Shown here: piece by piece, positions 11,634-22,169 of the stretch
Numbering within the stretch: the stretch's first letter is position 1
Layout of the letters: each line of letters begins with the position of its first letter
DNA from: Lyophyllum atratum
Lineage: Eukaryota > Basidiomycota > Agaricomycetes > Agaricales > Lyophyllaceae
Reading direction: 5' to 3'
NCBI GenBank assembly: GCA_014905825.1
Contig: JACGCN010000021.1
Span: 124,001-188,000, forward strand
DNA length: 64,000 nucleotides
Notes under the pieces: model-generated
Databases searched by the model: none
Seen by the model: the letters and a program-made list of their open reading frames with translations, nothing else
Told to the model about the DNA's origin: nothing
Program-made: the position numbers and the translations under genes

Positions 11634-12914
11634 TTATTCGACGTCTACGGGGTTCCAAGTAACTGATCCGCTGCTGCCACGATCCAAAGCATTCAGTTTT
11701 GCCATGGCAGCATCAGAAAGCTCGAAGTCGAATATATCAGCGTTTGATTTAACGCGTTCCGGGTTCGAAGATTTTGGGAGGGGAACGAAGCTTTATTGCA
11801 ACCGTTTCTATTTAGGCGTCGATCAATGAACAGCGGGAGTTTACTCACCCTCGCTGTACGGACCAACGGACAAGAACTTGGGCAGGGGTCTTGTTATACT
11901 TGAGTTTCATATCGATTAGGTAAAGCAAGTGGTCGATAAATGTAAACCGAACCTCTTTAGAGACCTGCTGGATGACAGGATCGTCGAAACTTTTGCCGCG
12001 ACTGAGGGGGCTATACGCCTCCACGACGATCCCGTTTGCTTTACAGTATTCGACGATGGGCTTTTGTTGGCAATACGGATGGAGCTATGATGATATGTAG
12101 TCTCGGTCAGAAGATGAGAAACTCTTGCCTACTTCGATTTGGTTGACGGGCGGGGTGGGCAACCCGGCGTCACGAATTTCCTCGAGGTGCCTTACCCCAC
12201 TAGCTCCCGAGATATAAATAGATATAGCGTCATAGAATATGGAGGAGAGACATACAAGTTAGACACGCCAACGGTCCGAAGAGGCTTGTCCGGACCGGAA
12301 AACTCAAGTAGAGTCTTGTATGTCTGAAGGCGGTAATTTTTGCCGCCGTGCCCACTGTGGATGAGGTAGAGGTCTATGTAGCCTAACAAACCGGGGTCCA
12401 TTAGCTGCGATGAAGAGATAATGGAGAGAGAAACGGGCCAATATCGAGCTTCTGTAGCGACTGCTGTACAGTGGTAGCAGTTTTGTCACCTCCGTCGCGG
12501 ATTTTAGATGCTAGTCGAAGCTTTAAGGGTAATCCACAAAGGGTAGTGCGAGTTGTACTCACTTATGAAGATAGACTCCCTGGGGATACCGCTGCCTTTG
12601 ACAGCAGCACCTACTTGATCCTCATTGTGATACATTTGGGCGGTATCAATATGCCTAGCAGAAAGATAAATTAAAGAGAACAGGTAGAACCTTGAGATTC
12701 GTGTTTATGTACCTGTACCCATACTTCAACGCAGCCACACAGGCAGAATAGCATTCGTTATTCTGGTACACGCCTAACCCGATAATAGGGATGTCTTTGC
12801 CTGAATGAAAACATGGTCAAAACGCTTCACTGCATGGAACAGAAGACAGACCATACCTGTGGAAAGCTTGATAGTGGAAGTGATAGTAAGAGCCATACGC
12901 GACACTGAGGCCAT
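11634..12914 (-). CDS. Aldo/keto reductase, nine exons (one non-canonical GC donor)
   Basis: Exons, in transcript order: 12914..12857, 12800..12713, 12654..12563, 12510..12439, 12382..12256, 12199..12133, 12084..11953, 11898..11849, 11790..11634; product 280 residues. The AKR tetrad is complete: Asp52 and Tyr57 in HIDTAQMY, Lys82 in ITSKI, His112 in YLIH. Further family signatures are [34 protein letters not shown] and VPLPKSS near the cofactor site. It should reduce carbonyls with NAD(P)H in the cytosol. All introns are 48-58 nt. Intron 4 (12383..12438) has the right length, phase and acceptor, and its removal restores the family sequence [13 protein letters not shown], but it begins GC (GCCCGT) instead of GT. 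It is therefore either a weak GC-AG intron or a crippled splice site. No single exon is a long open frame. Confidence 0.85.
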
Positions 12915-13623
12915 CTCCCGCGGTTTTGAGAATCGGAACAAAGCCGGGGACCATAATGAGCTTACTCACTCACTCTCCGTGAATTTGGTTCTTCTCGAGG
13001 TAGAGGGTCCCTTGGGGTCTTGACAGTACTAATCTTCTGGTGAGACCGTTTTCTACGACTATGAAATTCAATATCTTATCCTTACTGATTAGATAGAGTG
13101 GTCATCTACGTAGTGATGTCATTGGTCCAGTTGGACCTCGCGGAACTATTGTCTCAAGGCACAAAGACAAGCGCAATATTTACCGATAAAAGAAGTCAGA
13201 ATGAACTGAAATTGGGATGAACTGCATTGAGCCTATCATTTACTATTGCTCAGCCAATCATCGTAACGGACGAAAAGAAATCATAAGGATAGTACCGATA
13301 GCGGGATTGAGGTACGCAGGAAGTCGTCCTCGACAAAAAGTGTACCCAGGGTGATGCACGACGAGGCACGAGGGAACCCATTTCGAGCGTTTCCCTGAGA
13401 CCTGAGGCTGGTACATAGTTCGAGGTCCCCTACTCGAGAGCGTGGCATAATACGAGGACGAGGACAAGATACATGTCCATCGATTGACAGAAGCATCGAG
13501 TACAAGAGGAGCAGTAGAAACGTGAATATGTCGTGTATAATGTCATGCTAGTCGTGAGTTGTGCGTTATAATGTACAGAATGTACAGACGTGCGGTGGAA
13601 AAATAGATACGGCTGAGGAGCGT
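12915..13623. other. Intergenic stretch, nothing recognised
   Basis: About 0.7 kb holding the promoter of the aldo/keto reductase and the 3' flank of the next minus-strand gene. No repeat or RNA gene seen. Confidence 0.5.
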
Positions 13624-15267
13624 TTAGGAGCGCCTGCGCAATTGCCAGATGAGCCTGAGTAAGATGCTGATGCCCTCGGCGAGGACACTGCCGACAGTCC
13701 ATGTCGCACTGCTCCGTGGAGGGTTCGGCGTAGGTGTTACTGGAACCACAGGTTGAGAACCAGAAGGCGTGGTGGACGATGTTGCAGCAGCCGGTGACAG
13801 ATATATAAGCTCGCGCGCCGGTGTCACAGCCTGCGGATTCAGAATGTCAAGGTTGAGCTGAGTTTCTACATGATTAGATCTCACGGGAGTACGAGGAGCC
13901 TGAGTTTCCTCCTTAACTTCCTGTGTTTCTGGTACAGCGAGTGCACGTTCTTGGCTATCATCGACCGCTAAAGCGAGAGCTTCATCTCGCATATCTTCCA
14001 AAACCACAACGGTCGTCGCGGGCTCTGCTGCGAACGTTTCTGCGAGAGGCTCAGCGATGACATGTTCTGATGAAGGTGGCGCTGCGACAGCCTCAGCAAT
14101 GACGGGTGGAACGATAGGCTGCTCAGCGGAGGACGTGATAGGTTCGGGTTCATCAATCCACTCCATCTGCGACAACGATAGATCCCTGACGACAGGTTGA
14201 GGAATCTCCTCCGGTTCGTCCGTAAAGCCTCCCGATCCGCCCAACGTCGACTCGATCAGAGGCGACAAGGGGTTCTCTTGGACTGGAGAGAGCTGATTAC
14301 CCCCTTGAGGATATGTGTCGCTGGAAACGGACGCGTCGACTGAGAGCTGCCTGAGTGTGGAAGGATCGGCTGTGGTGGGGGTGATTTCCTGAGAGATGGC
14401 TGTCTCCGCTTTTGGACGCTCGTCGAGAGTGGGGGCGGAGGGCGGGGAACGGTCAGGCGCTACCGCAGTAGCAACCTGGATCGACTTAGAATCGGTGTCA
14501 CGATCTGATGACGTGATAGAGGGCGTCCTTGGGCGCGTGACCGAGAGACGAGATGAGCTACGTCGAAGAGCCCCGCCAATGCGGCCAAGCCTCGACTTGG
14601 AGACTGCAGTCTCCCCTGCTGCAGACTCGTCAACAAGGCTCGCTTGAGAACCGCTCCGCTTCCTCGATGCGATGGAAGCGCGCCCCACAGCAGTCACGGA
14701 TGTGGAGTCAGAGTCATGCTCCGAGGACGGCCCTGAAGGTGCCACGGCACCTTTGATGGACCCTCGGGACGATGAACGTCGTAGAGCCCCGCCGATGCGA
14801 GCTAGAGGTGACTTGGAGGGCGCTGGTGCGTCCCCTACTGCAGACGCGTCGACGAGACTGACCTGCGAAGCTCCACGTTTGTGCTGTGCAATAGCAACCG
14901 GTGCAGCCGGACCCTTCGAGGGCGGGGATCGGGCATCTCGCTCCGAGGATCCGATGGACGGTGTCGCAGGTACTTTACCCGCAAGTAGTGAAGAATTGCG
15001 TCGCAAGGTCCCGCCCATGCGCGCCAATCTCGATTTGGCGGGGATGGCTGCAGTCTCGTCGACGAGACTGGCCTGAGATGCGCCTCGCTTAGGTTTAGGC
15101 GGGGAAACGGCTGCTGGTGCAGCAGAGGGTGAAGAATTGGTGTCCTTCACTGAGGTTGTGGTAGAAGTTGCCTTTGTGTCTTTGGTCGAGAGTAGGGTAG
15201 AAGTACGACGCAAAGCTCCACCCATGCGAGACAATCTTGACGTAGGTGGGGAGGGAGTAGAACTCAT
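13624..15267 (-). CDS. Low-complexity protein with four repeated basic modules and a hydrophobic C-terminus
   Basis: A single open frame of 547 residues starting at ATG 15267. The N-terminal half has four copies of a module, at about residues 10, 79, 152 and 224, with core S-[RP]-L-x-R-[MI]-G-G-[AT]-L-R-R-x-S. Between them lie three copies of K-R-x-[GS]-S-Q-x-S-L-V-D. Spacing is about 70 residues. RRxS and RxxS contexts suggest kinase sites; this is inference from sequence. The second half is acidic and Pro/Ser/Thr-rich, apparently disordered. The end is a hydrophobic stretch (VGSVLAEGISILLRLIWQL) closed by RRRS, so the protein may be tail-anchored. I do not recognise a named family. Confidence 0.78.
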   Translation of the reverse strand: MSSTPSPPTSRLSRMGGALRRTSTLLSTKDTKATSTTTSVKDTNSSPSAAPAAVSPPKPKRGASQASLVDETAAIPAKSRLARMGGTLRRNSSLLAGKVPATPSIGSSERDARSPPSKGPAAPVAIAQHKRGASQVSLVDASAVGDAPAPSKSPLARIGGALRRSSSRGSIKGAVAPSGPSSEHDSDSTSVTAVGRASIASRKRSGSQASLVDESAAGETAVSKSRLGRIGGALRRSSSRLSVTRPRTPSITSSDRDTDSKSIQVATAVAPDRSPPSAPTLDERPKAETAISQEITPTTADPSTLRQLSVDASVSSDTYPQGGNQLSPVQENPLSPLIESTLGGSGGFTDEPEEIPQPVVRDLSLSQMEWIDEPEPITSSAEQPIVPPVIAEAVAAPPSSEHVIAEPLAETFAAEPATTVVVLEDMRDEALALAVDDSQERALAVPETQEVKEETQAPRTPVRSNHVETQLNLDILNPQAVTPARELIYLSPAAATSSTTPSGSQPVVPVTPTPNPPRSSATWTVGSVLAEGISILLRLIWQLRRRS

Positions 15268-16087
15268 GGCGTGTTAGGAAGGGAAGGTGGAAGTCTATAG
15301 GTGTTGAGAAGTGAGAACTGCTTGGCAGTGGGTGGGAGGACAGTGAGCAGATATAGGGCTCGAATGATTCATGTCGACATTATCAAGGGGATGCCAGGTG
15401 GTTGCATCGAGGCGGGGAGCGAGGGGGGAGCCGTTATCCTGCCATGCGAAAGGGGTGCGGTGATCTCTTCATGATTGTGAGATTACAATAGCCTGCCATG
15501 TGTTTAATGGGGCAATGATGTGCAAATGAATTCAGCACGAGGCAGCGTTCGCAGCCCCTGCCGCTTGTCGAATTATCGAGACCTCGCAACCGAAAATTAT
15601 CTGGCCTGGGCGCACAACAACGTTCCTCGACAAAATGGGCATACTAGGCATCCTTGTTGCTGCTGCATCACCTTCCCTTGTACCGTGCGCTCACCACGTG
15701 TACGAGGCGCGTCCTGATGTACATAGAACAACCCCGCCTCGTGCATGACAGTCGCGACATTGTGACGTTTTGAAGTTGAGTTTGCTGCGGCTGTGCATTT
15801 CCCACTTCGCCGACTCGGATCAGCCTCATAAGAAGGCAAGATAAGATAAGATTACCTCGGACTACTACTACTACCTCAGGAAGAGACGCAACGTGTTGGA
15901 TAAAAATCGATAACCATGGTTTAAGACACCTTTATCGTTACTACGAGTCCGTGCAAACCTGCGTCATGACATAGAGTAGGGCTCCATCTCCTGTGGTGGA
16001 TAATAAAACGTGATCCTAGTGTAATCGAGTAATAACTTAAATAAGTGGAGAACACCGCGATCAACCCGCTTAGAAGCCCACTGGCAG
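15268..16087. other. Intergenic stretch without a supportable gene
   Basis: About 0.8 kb between two minus-strand genes; upstream region of the repeat-module protein. A short CTA triplet run is present near 15863. No convincing open frame. Confidence 0.5.
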
Positions 16088-17182
16088 TTAAGTCGATGGA
16101 GCCACCAGGACAGCCTTCTTCGGCACTGGCAATGCTTTTGTCGCCTTATGCCAAAGACTTTGGCCCCATGCCATATCGCACCACATCTCTACCTCTGTAT
16201 GTTCTCGCGGCACATATAGTAATATCAGCTTCGAATCAATCTTCTGTGGTAGTTGTCCCTCCGAACCGCACCGCTTCGTCAACACCACCTGTTGGAGGGA
16301 CGGAAAAATCGCCGTGTTACCCAGTGCCCGTGGTCGTTCGATATCATGGTCGTCAGGTCGACGAGAAGTGGGGTATGAGAGACGGGTGAGATTGGAAAAT
16401 GGCAATTCATAAGGCACCGTCTGCTCGGTCGTGACGCGTAGATGTGTTAGCTGTCGCAAGAATAACAGGCCGTTTGGTGTATTCATCGCGCTTTCCCATT
16501 GAGGACGGCTTAGGAGTAGAGTCAAATCGCGACATAGGGTGTGCCTGAATTTAGAGGTCTTCGAATTCGAGGTTATGGCTGTGATTACCCGCGCTTCGCA
16601 GGCAAGAACGCGGACATTCGTGCACGCCTGGAGGATGCGACATGCGACCGCTACGTCTTCCTTTCGCAGCGGGGATACCCAGAGGTTGTGCACAAGATCG
16701 CCCACGCCACGGTTTCGCTGAATGAGGCTGGCAAATGCAGCGAGTTGCTTTGGGGTGTTTAGCGTGACGGGCATACGAGGCAGGCATGCGCGCAGGGTCG
16801 TGTCGTTCATGTAGCGGGACACGCGGACGAGGGCGCGGAACGTCTCTGGCGATTCCGCACTGAAGGCCAAAACTGTAAGCTGCAGCTCTGGCGGGAGTTT
16901 TCGGAAGCGAAACCCGTTCGTTGCCCAGCTCTCCCGGATGCGTATACGCTTCTGCTCCAGTTCGATCAAAGCTGCTATGGCAGCCTTGCGCTGTTTGGCC
17001 TGGGCGAGGTAGTTGTGGGGTGATTTCCGGATTGTGAGGAGCTGGGGAGGGCTGGGGTCACCGACCGCCGAGACGCTGTAGACGAAGAGGAGCGACATGG
17101 AGATGATGGAGAGCGCTGTCCAACCAAAATCCTCCACCTGGGAAGAAACGTGGTCCATGAGAGCTCGGACGTTTACATGCAT
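16088..17182 (-). CDS. F-box-like protein with N-terminal hydrophobic segment
   Basis: One open frame; from ATG 17182 it gives 364 residues. Around residues 95-130 it has an F-box-like pattern, FRKLPPELQLTVLAFSAES followed by FRALVRVSRYMND, the arrangement used by many mushroom F-box proteins. The rest looks like a divergent substrate-recognition region with leucine-spaced strands (LRQLTHLRV, FSNLTRLSY). Before it is a hydrophobic stretch (ALSIISMSLLFVYSVSAV), unusual for a soluble F-box protein and perhaps a membrane anchor. The open frame continues upstream of 17182, and a splice acceptor (GATTCAG) sits just upstream, so a short 5' exon or a 5'UTR intron is likely. Probable role: substrate adaptor of an SCF ubiquitin ligase, by family inference only. 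Confidence 0.72.
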   Translation of the reverse strand: MHVNVRALMDHVSSQVEDFGWTALSIISMSLLFVYSVSAVGDPSPPQLLTIRKSPHNYLAQAKQRKAAIAALIELEQKRIRIRESWATNGFRFRKLPPELQLTVLAFSAESPETFRALVRVSRYMNDTTLRACLPRMPVTLNTPKQLAAFASLIQRNRGVGDLVHNLWVSPLRKEDVAVACRILQACTNVRVLACEARVITAITSNSKTSKFRHTLCRDLTLLLSRPQWESAMNTPNGLLFLRQLTHLRVTTEQTVPYELPFSNLTRLSYPTSRRPDDHDIERPRALGNTAIFPSLQQVVLTKRCGSEGQLPQKIDSKLILLYVPREHTEVEMWCDMAWGQSLWHKATKALPVPKKAVLVAPST

Positions 17183-17984
17183 GTTTGCCGCCTGAATCGC
17201 GTGAAAGAGATTAGTTTGAACATGTCCAGTCACAGATTATCTCGTTACATACCATTGAAGTCTAGGATTTGAATTCCAGGGAACAAAGCTCTTTGTTGTG
17301 GTATTCTGATATGCGACAATGAGTCAAGCGAGTACTCATATCATTGTCGAGATGATGTGCGAGGCAAATTTCTCCGTGCGTTCAACACGAGGCCTACTTG
17401 TAGATATGGTCCGGTAGGCAGTGAAACGCGACCCTATAATTCATTCGATAGCTCATACGAAACGATATCGTGCCGACAAGCATCGCGCTTGAATGTGTTG
17501 TGCGGGATGGTGGTGGTCTGAGGGTAAAGTGATTCGAGTCGGAAGTTCAAACTCATGTTGATGATCTTGTAGATCTTCATCAACAATTGACTTCGACGAC
17601 CTTAGACTTGGTTTTTTCCCCTACTACCAGCCAACTTAAGAGCCTGCAGGAAATATGTTGGAAAATACGCTGATGCCATAACATACGATACCGTGTTGCA
17701 AGTAGCCCGACTCGGCTACGCTGCGTGTGATCCACGACTTCAACAACAAGTCGAAATTCAAGTCTTTTACAGGTGAGGTCACGAAGATGGCATACCGAGA
17801 GTGCGTCCTGCAATCCATGGTGTGAGTTGCTATGTTGCTTTCGTTGTTATCTGCTGCACTATACGAGATCTAATGCAAAGTCGCAGGTGCAATATCTGCA
17901 CTTGTGGCGACAGTTCCGTTGTCAACTGCCTCTGTCACCATCTACTATGATGCTGATCATGGATAGACTCATCCTGCTCCGAAA
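17183..17984. other. Intergenic / uncertain 5' region of the next gene
   Basis: About 0.8 kb between divergent genes. An upstream continuation of the following gene can be read from about 17889 (ISALVATVPLSTAS, then TIYYDADHG) in the same frame, but a TAG at 17964-17966 interrupts it. No other gene is supported. Confidence 0.4.
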
Positions 17985-18693
17985 ATGCTTCCGCTCTCAA
18001 CTTCATCACTTCCAGCTGAGCATACAGTTTTGCTGTCGGACGCTCGTACTGCCCTAGCTCCCGAGCGTCAGGAGCTTCCCATCACCCCTCAAACACCAAT
18101 CTCTAGGGTCTCAACACCTGCGAGTGAGCTTACTAGTCCTCGATTCCAGCCAACTGCTGGCGTCCTGTCACATCAACCGCGGAAAATGTGGCTCGCGCCT
18201 TGCCTGAACAGTGAAATCCCAACCTCGTCACGAGTATCCATACTCATGCCCGTCTCGCTCGCTGCCAAGCCGCCTCCAGTCCCACCTTCTGGATCTTCCG
18301 GCTCGCGTGCCTCAGTTGTTCGAGACGTTGTCCCCGCGCGTCATGGATCGCATTCCTTCAAGAAGGAAGGTGATAACAGTAACCCGGATTCCAAGGAGAC
18401 CGCCGAGACCCCCAGATTCACAGCATCCTCATCAAGGGGCAACAGTAGAAGCCCGAAGCTGGATTCCGGGACGGGCACTCCCCTCGGGACAGGCTTGGCG
18501 GTACGCTCAGATGCAACGAGTGATGATATTATGACTTCTAAGGACAGCTGAGGTGATGATTGCCAGTGGCGTGGGTGTCGTTGTTGTCGGTGCCGCCGTA
18601 GTGGCTGTAATCGTTGTGGGACCTGCCGCAGCTGCCAGTGCTGTTGACGATGCGGCCTTTTGGCTCGTGAGGCGTTGGAGCGGACGTCGCTGA
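17985..18693 (+). CDS. Ser/Pro-rich protein with hydrophobic C-terminal segment, 5' end uncertain
   Basis: Model: exons 17985..18500 and 18553..18693, removing a 52-nt GT-AG intron in phase 0. The first exon is Ser/Thr/Pro-rich and looks disordered. The second reads ASGVGVVVVGAAVVAVIVVG, a strong membrane segment, then AFWLVRRWSGRR at the stop. Without splicing the frame ends at a TGA at 18549-18551, before the membrane segment, so the intron is well motivated. The layout (disordered body, hydrophobic tail, basic end) resembles the protein at 13624-15267, though sequence identity is low. Translation may start further upstream, in which case the in-frame TAG at 17964 would mean a broken gene. 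Function unknown. Confidence 0.5.
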
Positions 18694-18872
18694 GAATATA
18701 TATCCCTTTACCATATGCTTTACCAGGTCAAAAGTTGATCTTGATAGGGGACAGGATATTCAAATACTAGCGTTGCGAGATAACAGATATATCTAATTGG
18801 CCTGAAACTGTACGATGTCCACATATTAGAGCCCCAAAATATGGAAAAGAAATCCCTAGTATCTCGGTGCCT

Positions 18873-19809
18873 CTAGACGGCCCGCTTCCATACATTCAGA
18901 CGATTGTCGTCGCCGCAGAAGAACGAAGGGTTGCTGGTGCACGCCGTCCCACACTGATTGTCCGCCACCTTCGTTGCACTCGCGCTGACAACGTTGCCGC
19001 ACCCTGCCAATGGGAAAATAGGATGGTTAGATACTGTGCACGGAAACAGAAGACTTTCCGAAGACATACAGCACTCGGTCCCAAACTCTACACCTGCAAC
19101 GCTTTGACCCGCAGACTGACAGGTATTGATGCATGTCTGCGGGGTGACCCCACCGGCTGCTGGCGCGATGCGTAAGGCGAGCGTGCGGGTGCCAATGCTG
19201 TTGTCGCTAATAATTGCATATGGAATCAGCAGCGAATTTTGAGCATAGATAATGTCAGATCTTACGTGAAGCACCCTTGGTAGGCCCACGACGTTGCGTT
19301 GGTACCGACCACAGCAGCGGGGATAGTGGGGAGCGGCTTGCCGCTGCTGAAAACGCTAATGGCACCAGCGCCACCGCAAGTCTGGTTGATGTTCCCACCA
19401 CACTTCACGTTACAAACAGTGGGTGTGGTTGATGCACCTTGGTACTGGATCGAGTAGTCGCAGTCTGTTATGAAAGCGATCAGGTCAGTATTTATCTACA
19501 AAAGAATGGGACTAGACATACAGCATTCGCTGCCATACTCAACACCAGAGAAACCATAAGAACCGGCGTCGCAGAAAGCCTGACATTTCTCGATGGTCAT
19601 GGTAGCGTTGACTAGGGTTGCAGCAGCGAGTGTCCGTGTTCCAGCGTGGTCTCTGCAAAATAAACTATCGTTAGCCTGCCATGCCGGTTACAAGGGGTGA
19701 AAATGAAGACTGACATGTAGCAGCCGACCGACGTCCAGACACCTGGTGCGGCTACCACTCCAGTGGTCAGGAGAGCAGCAAGGGCGGCGATTTTGAGGGT
19801 GAATTGCAT
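18873..19809 (-). CDS. Secreted protein with two WSC domains
   Basis: Exons, in transcript order: 19809..19715, 19652..19522, 19464..19266, 19206..19070, 19003..18873; product 230 residues, all phases consistent, introns 57-66 nt. The N-terminus MQFTLKIAALAALLTTGVVA is a signal peptide. Two WSC domains follow, each with a VGCY/QGCF start, a D-x4-RTL segment, the CQAFC or CINTC pair, a GVE[YF]G[ST]EC[YW]C core and a closing CGG/CGD motif. WSC domains bind wall glycans, so an extracellular or cell-wall role is likely. There is no membrane anchor or catalytic domain after the second WSC; the protein simply ends VWKRAV. Both WSC cores are interrupted by an intron at the same place, just after the EC codon pair, which suggests internal duplication. 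Confidence 0.88.
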
Positions 19810-21132
19810 TTCGTCCTTTGTATGACTTGGAGTAAGTGCTGGAGGATATAGAAAAGTTCGTTGGTTTATATACAATTATCTTAAGAAGATTTCAAAGCTT
19901 CCTACCCTCTAATTTCTGATTGACACGTTAATGGGAGGTAAAGCGAGGCACTAGAACTTCTTTCCAGGAGAGCTATTACTCTGGAGATGCGGACCAAAGG
20001 TCTTGGGTCTAGACGACGTTTGGCAGTCCATCCTTGAGTTCGACGCCGGCTAGTCTGACACAGAGCTTGAAATTTGAACACTGTTCATGATAACCATGCA
20101 TATCCAAGTGAAATTTGCATCTACATTGGAGCATATAGCACCGCTAGTGAATAATCATGTTAGGCAGACTGACGGAATGATGGGCGGAGACGTCAAGAAT
20201 GAATGACATCGGGCTCAAGGAAGGTTTACAAGGGTGTTTTTCGCGGACTCGGTACGTATTTGGGATCGCGCATACGTCCAGGTGCGGGGAGAACGAGGAT
20301 CATAAAGAAGGAGAATCACAAAGAAGCAGAGTCGCCCCTTGCTTGAATTAGATTCAAGTTGTTGATGCATACCAGTGTAGTAATGAAAAATGGGACTTGT
20401 GGCCTGGCTACCAATAGGGGGGTAAGAACTCGAAGAATGGTGGTGCCCTTCATATCTATCGAGATTCCCTGTGGACGCCGCGGTCGAAGTAGTCCGCCGT
20501 TTGCTATAAGGACATTGACAGCCTGGCCCGGACGGTCAAAAACTTTGATCTTGATGGTTGGCGGCATCGCATCGATGCTCCCTTCGTTTGCCTGAATCTG
20601 CCTGAATCTATCCTTATTCCTAGCCACGCCTTCCATACTCGGGGTCAACGTGTGGGGACGGTAATCGATAGGGGTCAAAGCATACATGAAAGTGCCCCAC
20701 AACTAATTCAGACCAAGAACTTGAGTGTTGGAGTCGGAGATAAGCCTAGTAACGAAGTGTCCGCGCACGTTTGTATCGCCCGTCGGGAAAGACAGGATGA
20801 CTCCCTGAGGCCTTGAGGTGAATACATTCTGCGTTACAGCGAACTTGAAAGCCTGAGCGCGACATGGTGGAACAACTGCAAGGCTGAACAAAAACTCCGC
20901 TCTGCCCATCACCAATCCCATCAACGGTTACGTTCCCTCCGCGTACATTCGCCGAAAGTATTCAGGTACTTAGTAGTAGTAAGTAAGTATCCGTGAGTGT
21001 ACGGTTGAGCGTTCGCATGAAAGATCACCGACCACATCTCCGACGAGTTCGTGAACTGATGTTATAAGTAGTAAGACTAGTAATTATAAGTCACCTCGAG
21101 TCTCGAGTCTCGACTATAGACAGCCTGTAAAA
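19810..21132. other. Intergenic stretch with two unassigned minus-strand frames
   Basis: About 1.3 kb. Minus-strand open frames at 20316-20702 (128 codons) and 20703-20924 (73 codons) abut, but neither shows a domain, signal peptide or clear splice link. They could be parts of one small gene or chance frames. Short tetranucleotide (GTAA) and GAGTCTC repeats occur near 20980 and 21100. Confidence 0.4.
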
Positions 21133-21407
21133 GTCATTCCACTAAGCTAACATAAAAAGATCAAGCCGACTTCATAGTTCGGTGTGTGACCCCCCTTTAA
21201 CCTGGATGTGCAGGCCGGTGACCGCGAGTGTGATGTTACAACTGATAAGATATGATCTCATATTTGGGCTCAAAGGCTATTATTGCCAGGATATTGCCAC
21301 TACGGTGGATCGAACATTCGACGCCATCATGGGTCGCCACGATGTTTAATTTGTTCAGAGTCATTCCACTAAGCCGCGCGGCTTAGTGTAACCCTTAGTG
21401 GAATGAG
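21133..21407. mobile_element. Candidate small non-autonomous element with 13-bp inverted termini
   Basis: The 13-mer TCATTCCACTAAG at 21134-21146 faces its perfect inverse complement at 21394-21406, bounding about 273 bp without coding capacity. A third, direct copy sits at 21361-21373 near the right end and begins a perfect 22-base palindrome (21368-21389, centre GCCGCGCGGC). This looks like a MITE-type or other foldback element; no clear target-site duplication was found at the edges, so the assignment is tentative. Confidence 0.5.
21368..21389. repeat. Perfect 22-bp palindrome
   Basis: The sequence CACTAAGCCGC followed immediately by its reverse complement. It lies inside the right end of the inverted-repeat element and could form a cruciform or hairpin. 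Confidence 0.85.
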
Positions 21408-22169
21408 TCTAACACGGCTGAGCGCTACGCCCAAAAATAGAGTTAGAATGCTTGGTGAAGTGGAGTTTACGAGCTACACGCAATTTTCGACCTATCCTTA
21501 TACGGCCATGCGGGGGGTTCTATGTTCCTGCAACTGTTCCGAATCTCAGAACGGGATCGAGCTTGTTCCTAAGATCCGCGATACGACGAAGCTCATCTTG
21601 ATCCAAGTTGGCCGAGATCTTTACCTACGGGGTATGCCAGAGACCGCTCTTGTTACGTCCGTTTCGATACTCCTAGCCAAAGGCAGAGGGATTTAGAGGG
21701 ATTGTCCAAGTGGCTAGAACCAAAGGGAATGAATGACAGTCGACGAATCGAGATGGTATGCAATCTCATGCATTATCCCCGATGGTAAAAGCTGAGTATC
21801 CTTGTTGAAAACGGTGATGAAGACGAAGAACGTAGTACTAGTGGATTACGGGTGAGCATCTGAGTCGAAGCTACAACCAACCGCTCCATTACCGCAAGCG
21901 CCCCAAGCCTTCACGTTCTCCTCCATTCACCAATCACATTCAAATTCAAACAATAGCGTATAAGCAGAACATGAAAAAAAAGAAGGGTAGTGCGAGCCTC
22001 CGACGCATATTTCTAAGCTCTATTATATATGAGAAAGTACTAGGTACCACCTAATCTGCGCAGACCGAACATCACGAACAACATCAAAACAAACTAAATC
22101 TGAACGAAAAGTCCAGGGGAAGCTTCAAAGTGGATCAGCCATCAACAGCTCACAAAATGACGCTGTTGA
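21408..22169. other. Intergenic stretch, nothing recognised
   Basis: About 0.76 kb downstream of the OGDH E1 gene (which ends at 22170). It contains the likely polyadenylation region of that gene. A short + frame at 21403-21696 has no recognisable motif. Confidence 0.45.

Noticed and set aside
20316..20924. Two adjoining minus frames that might form one gene
   Set aside because: No intron linking them could be justified and no domain was recognised; left as an unassigned note.
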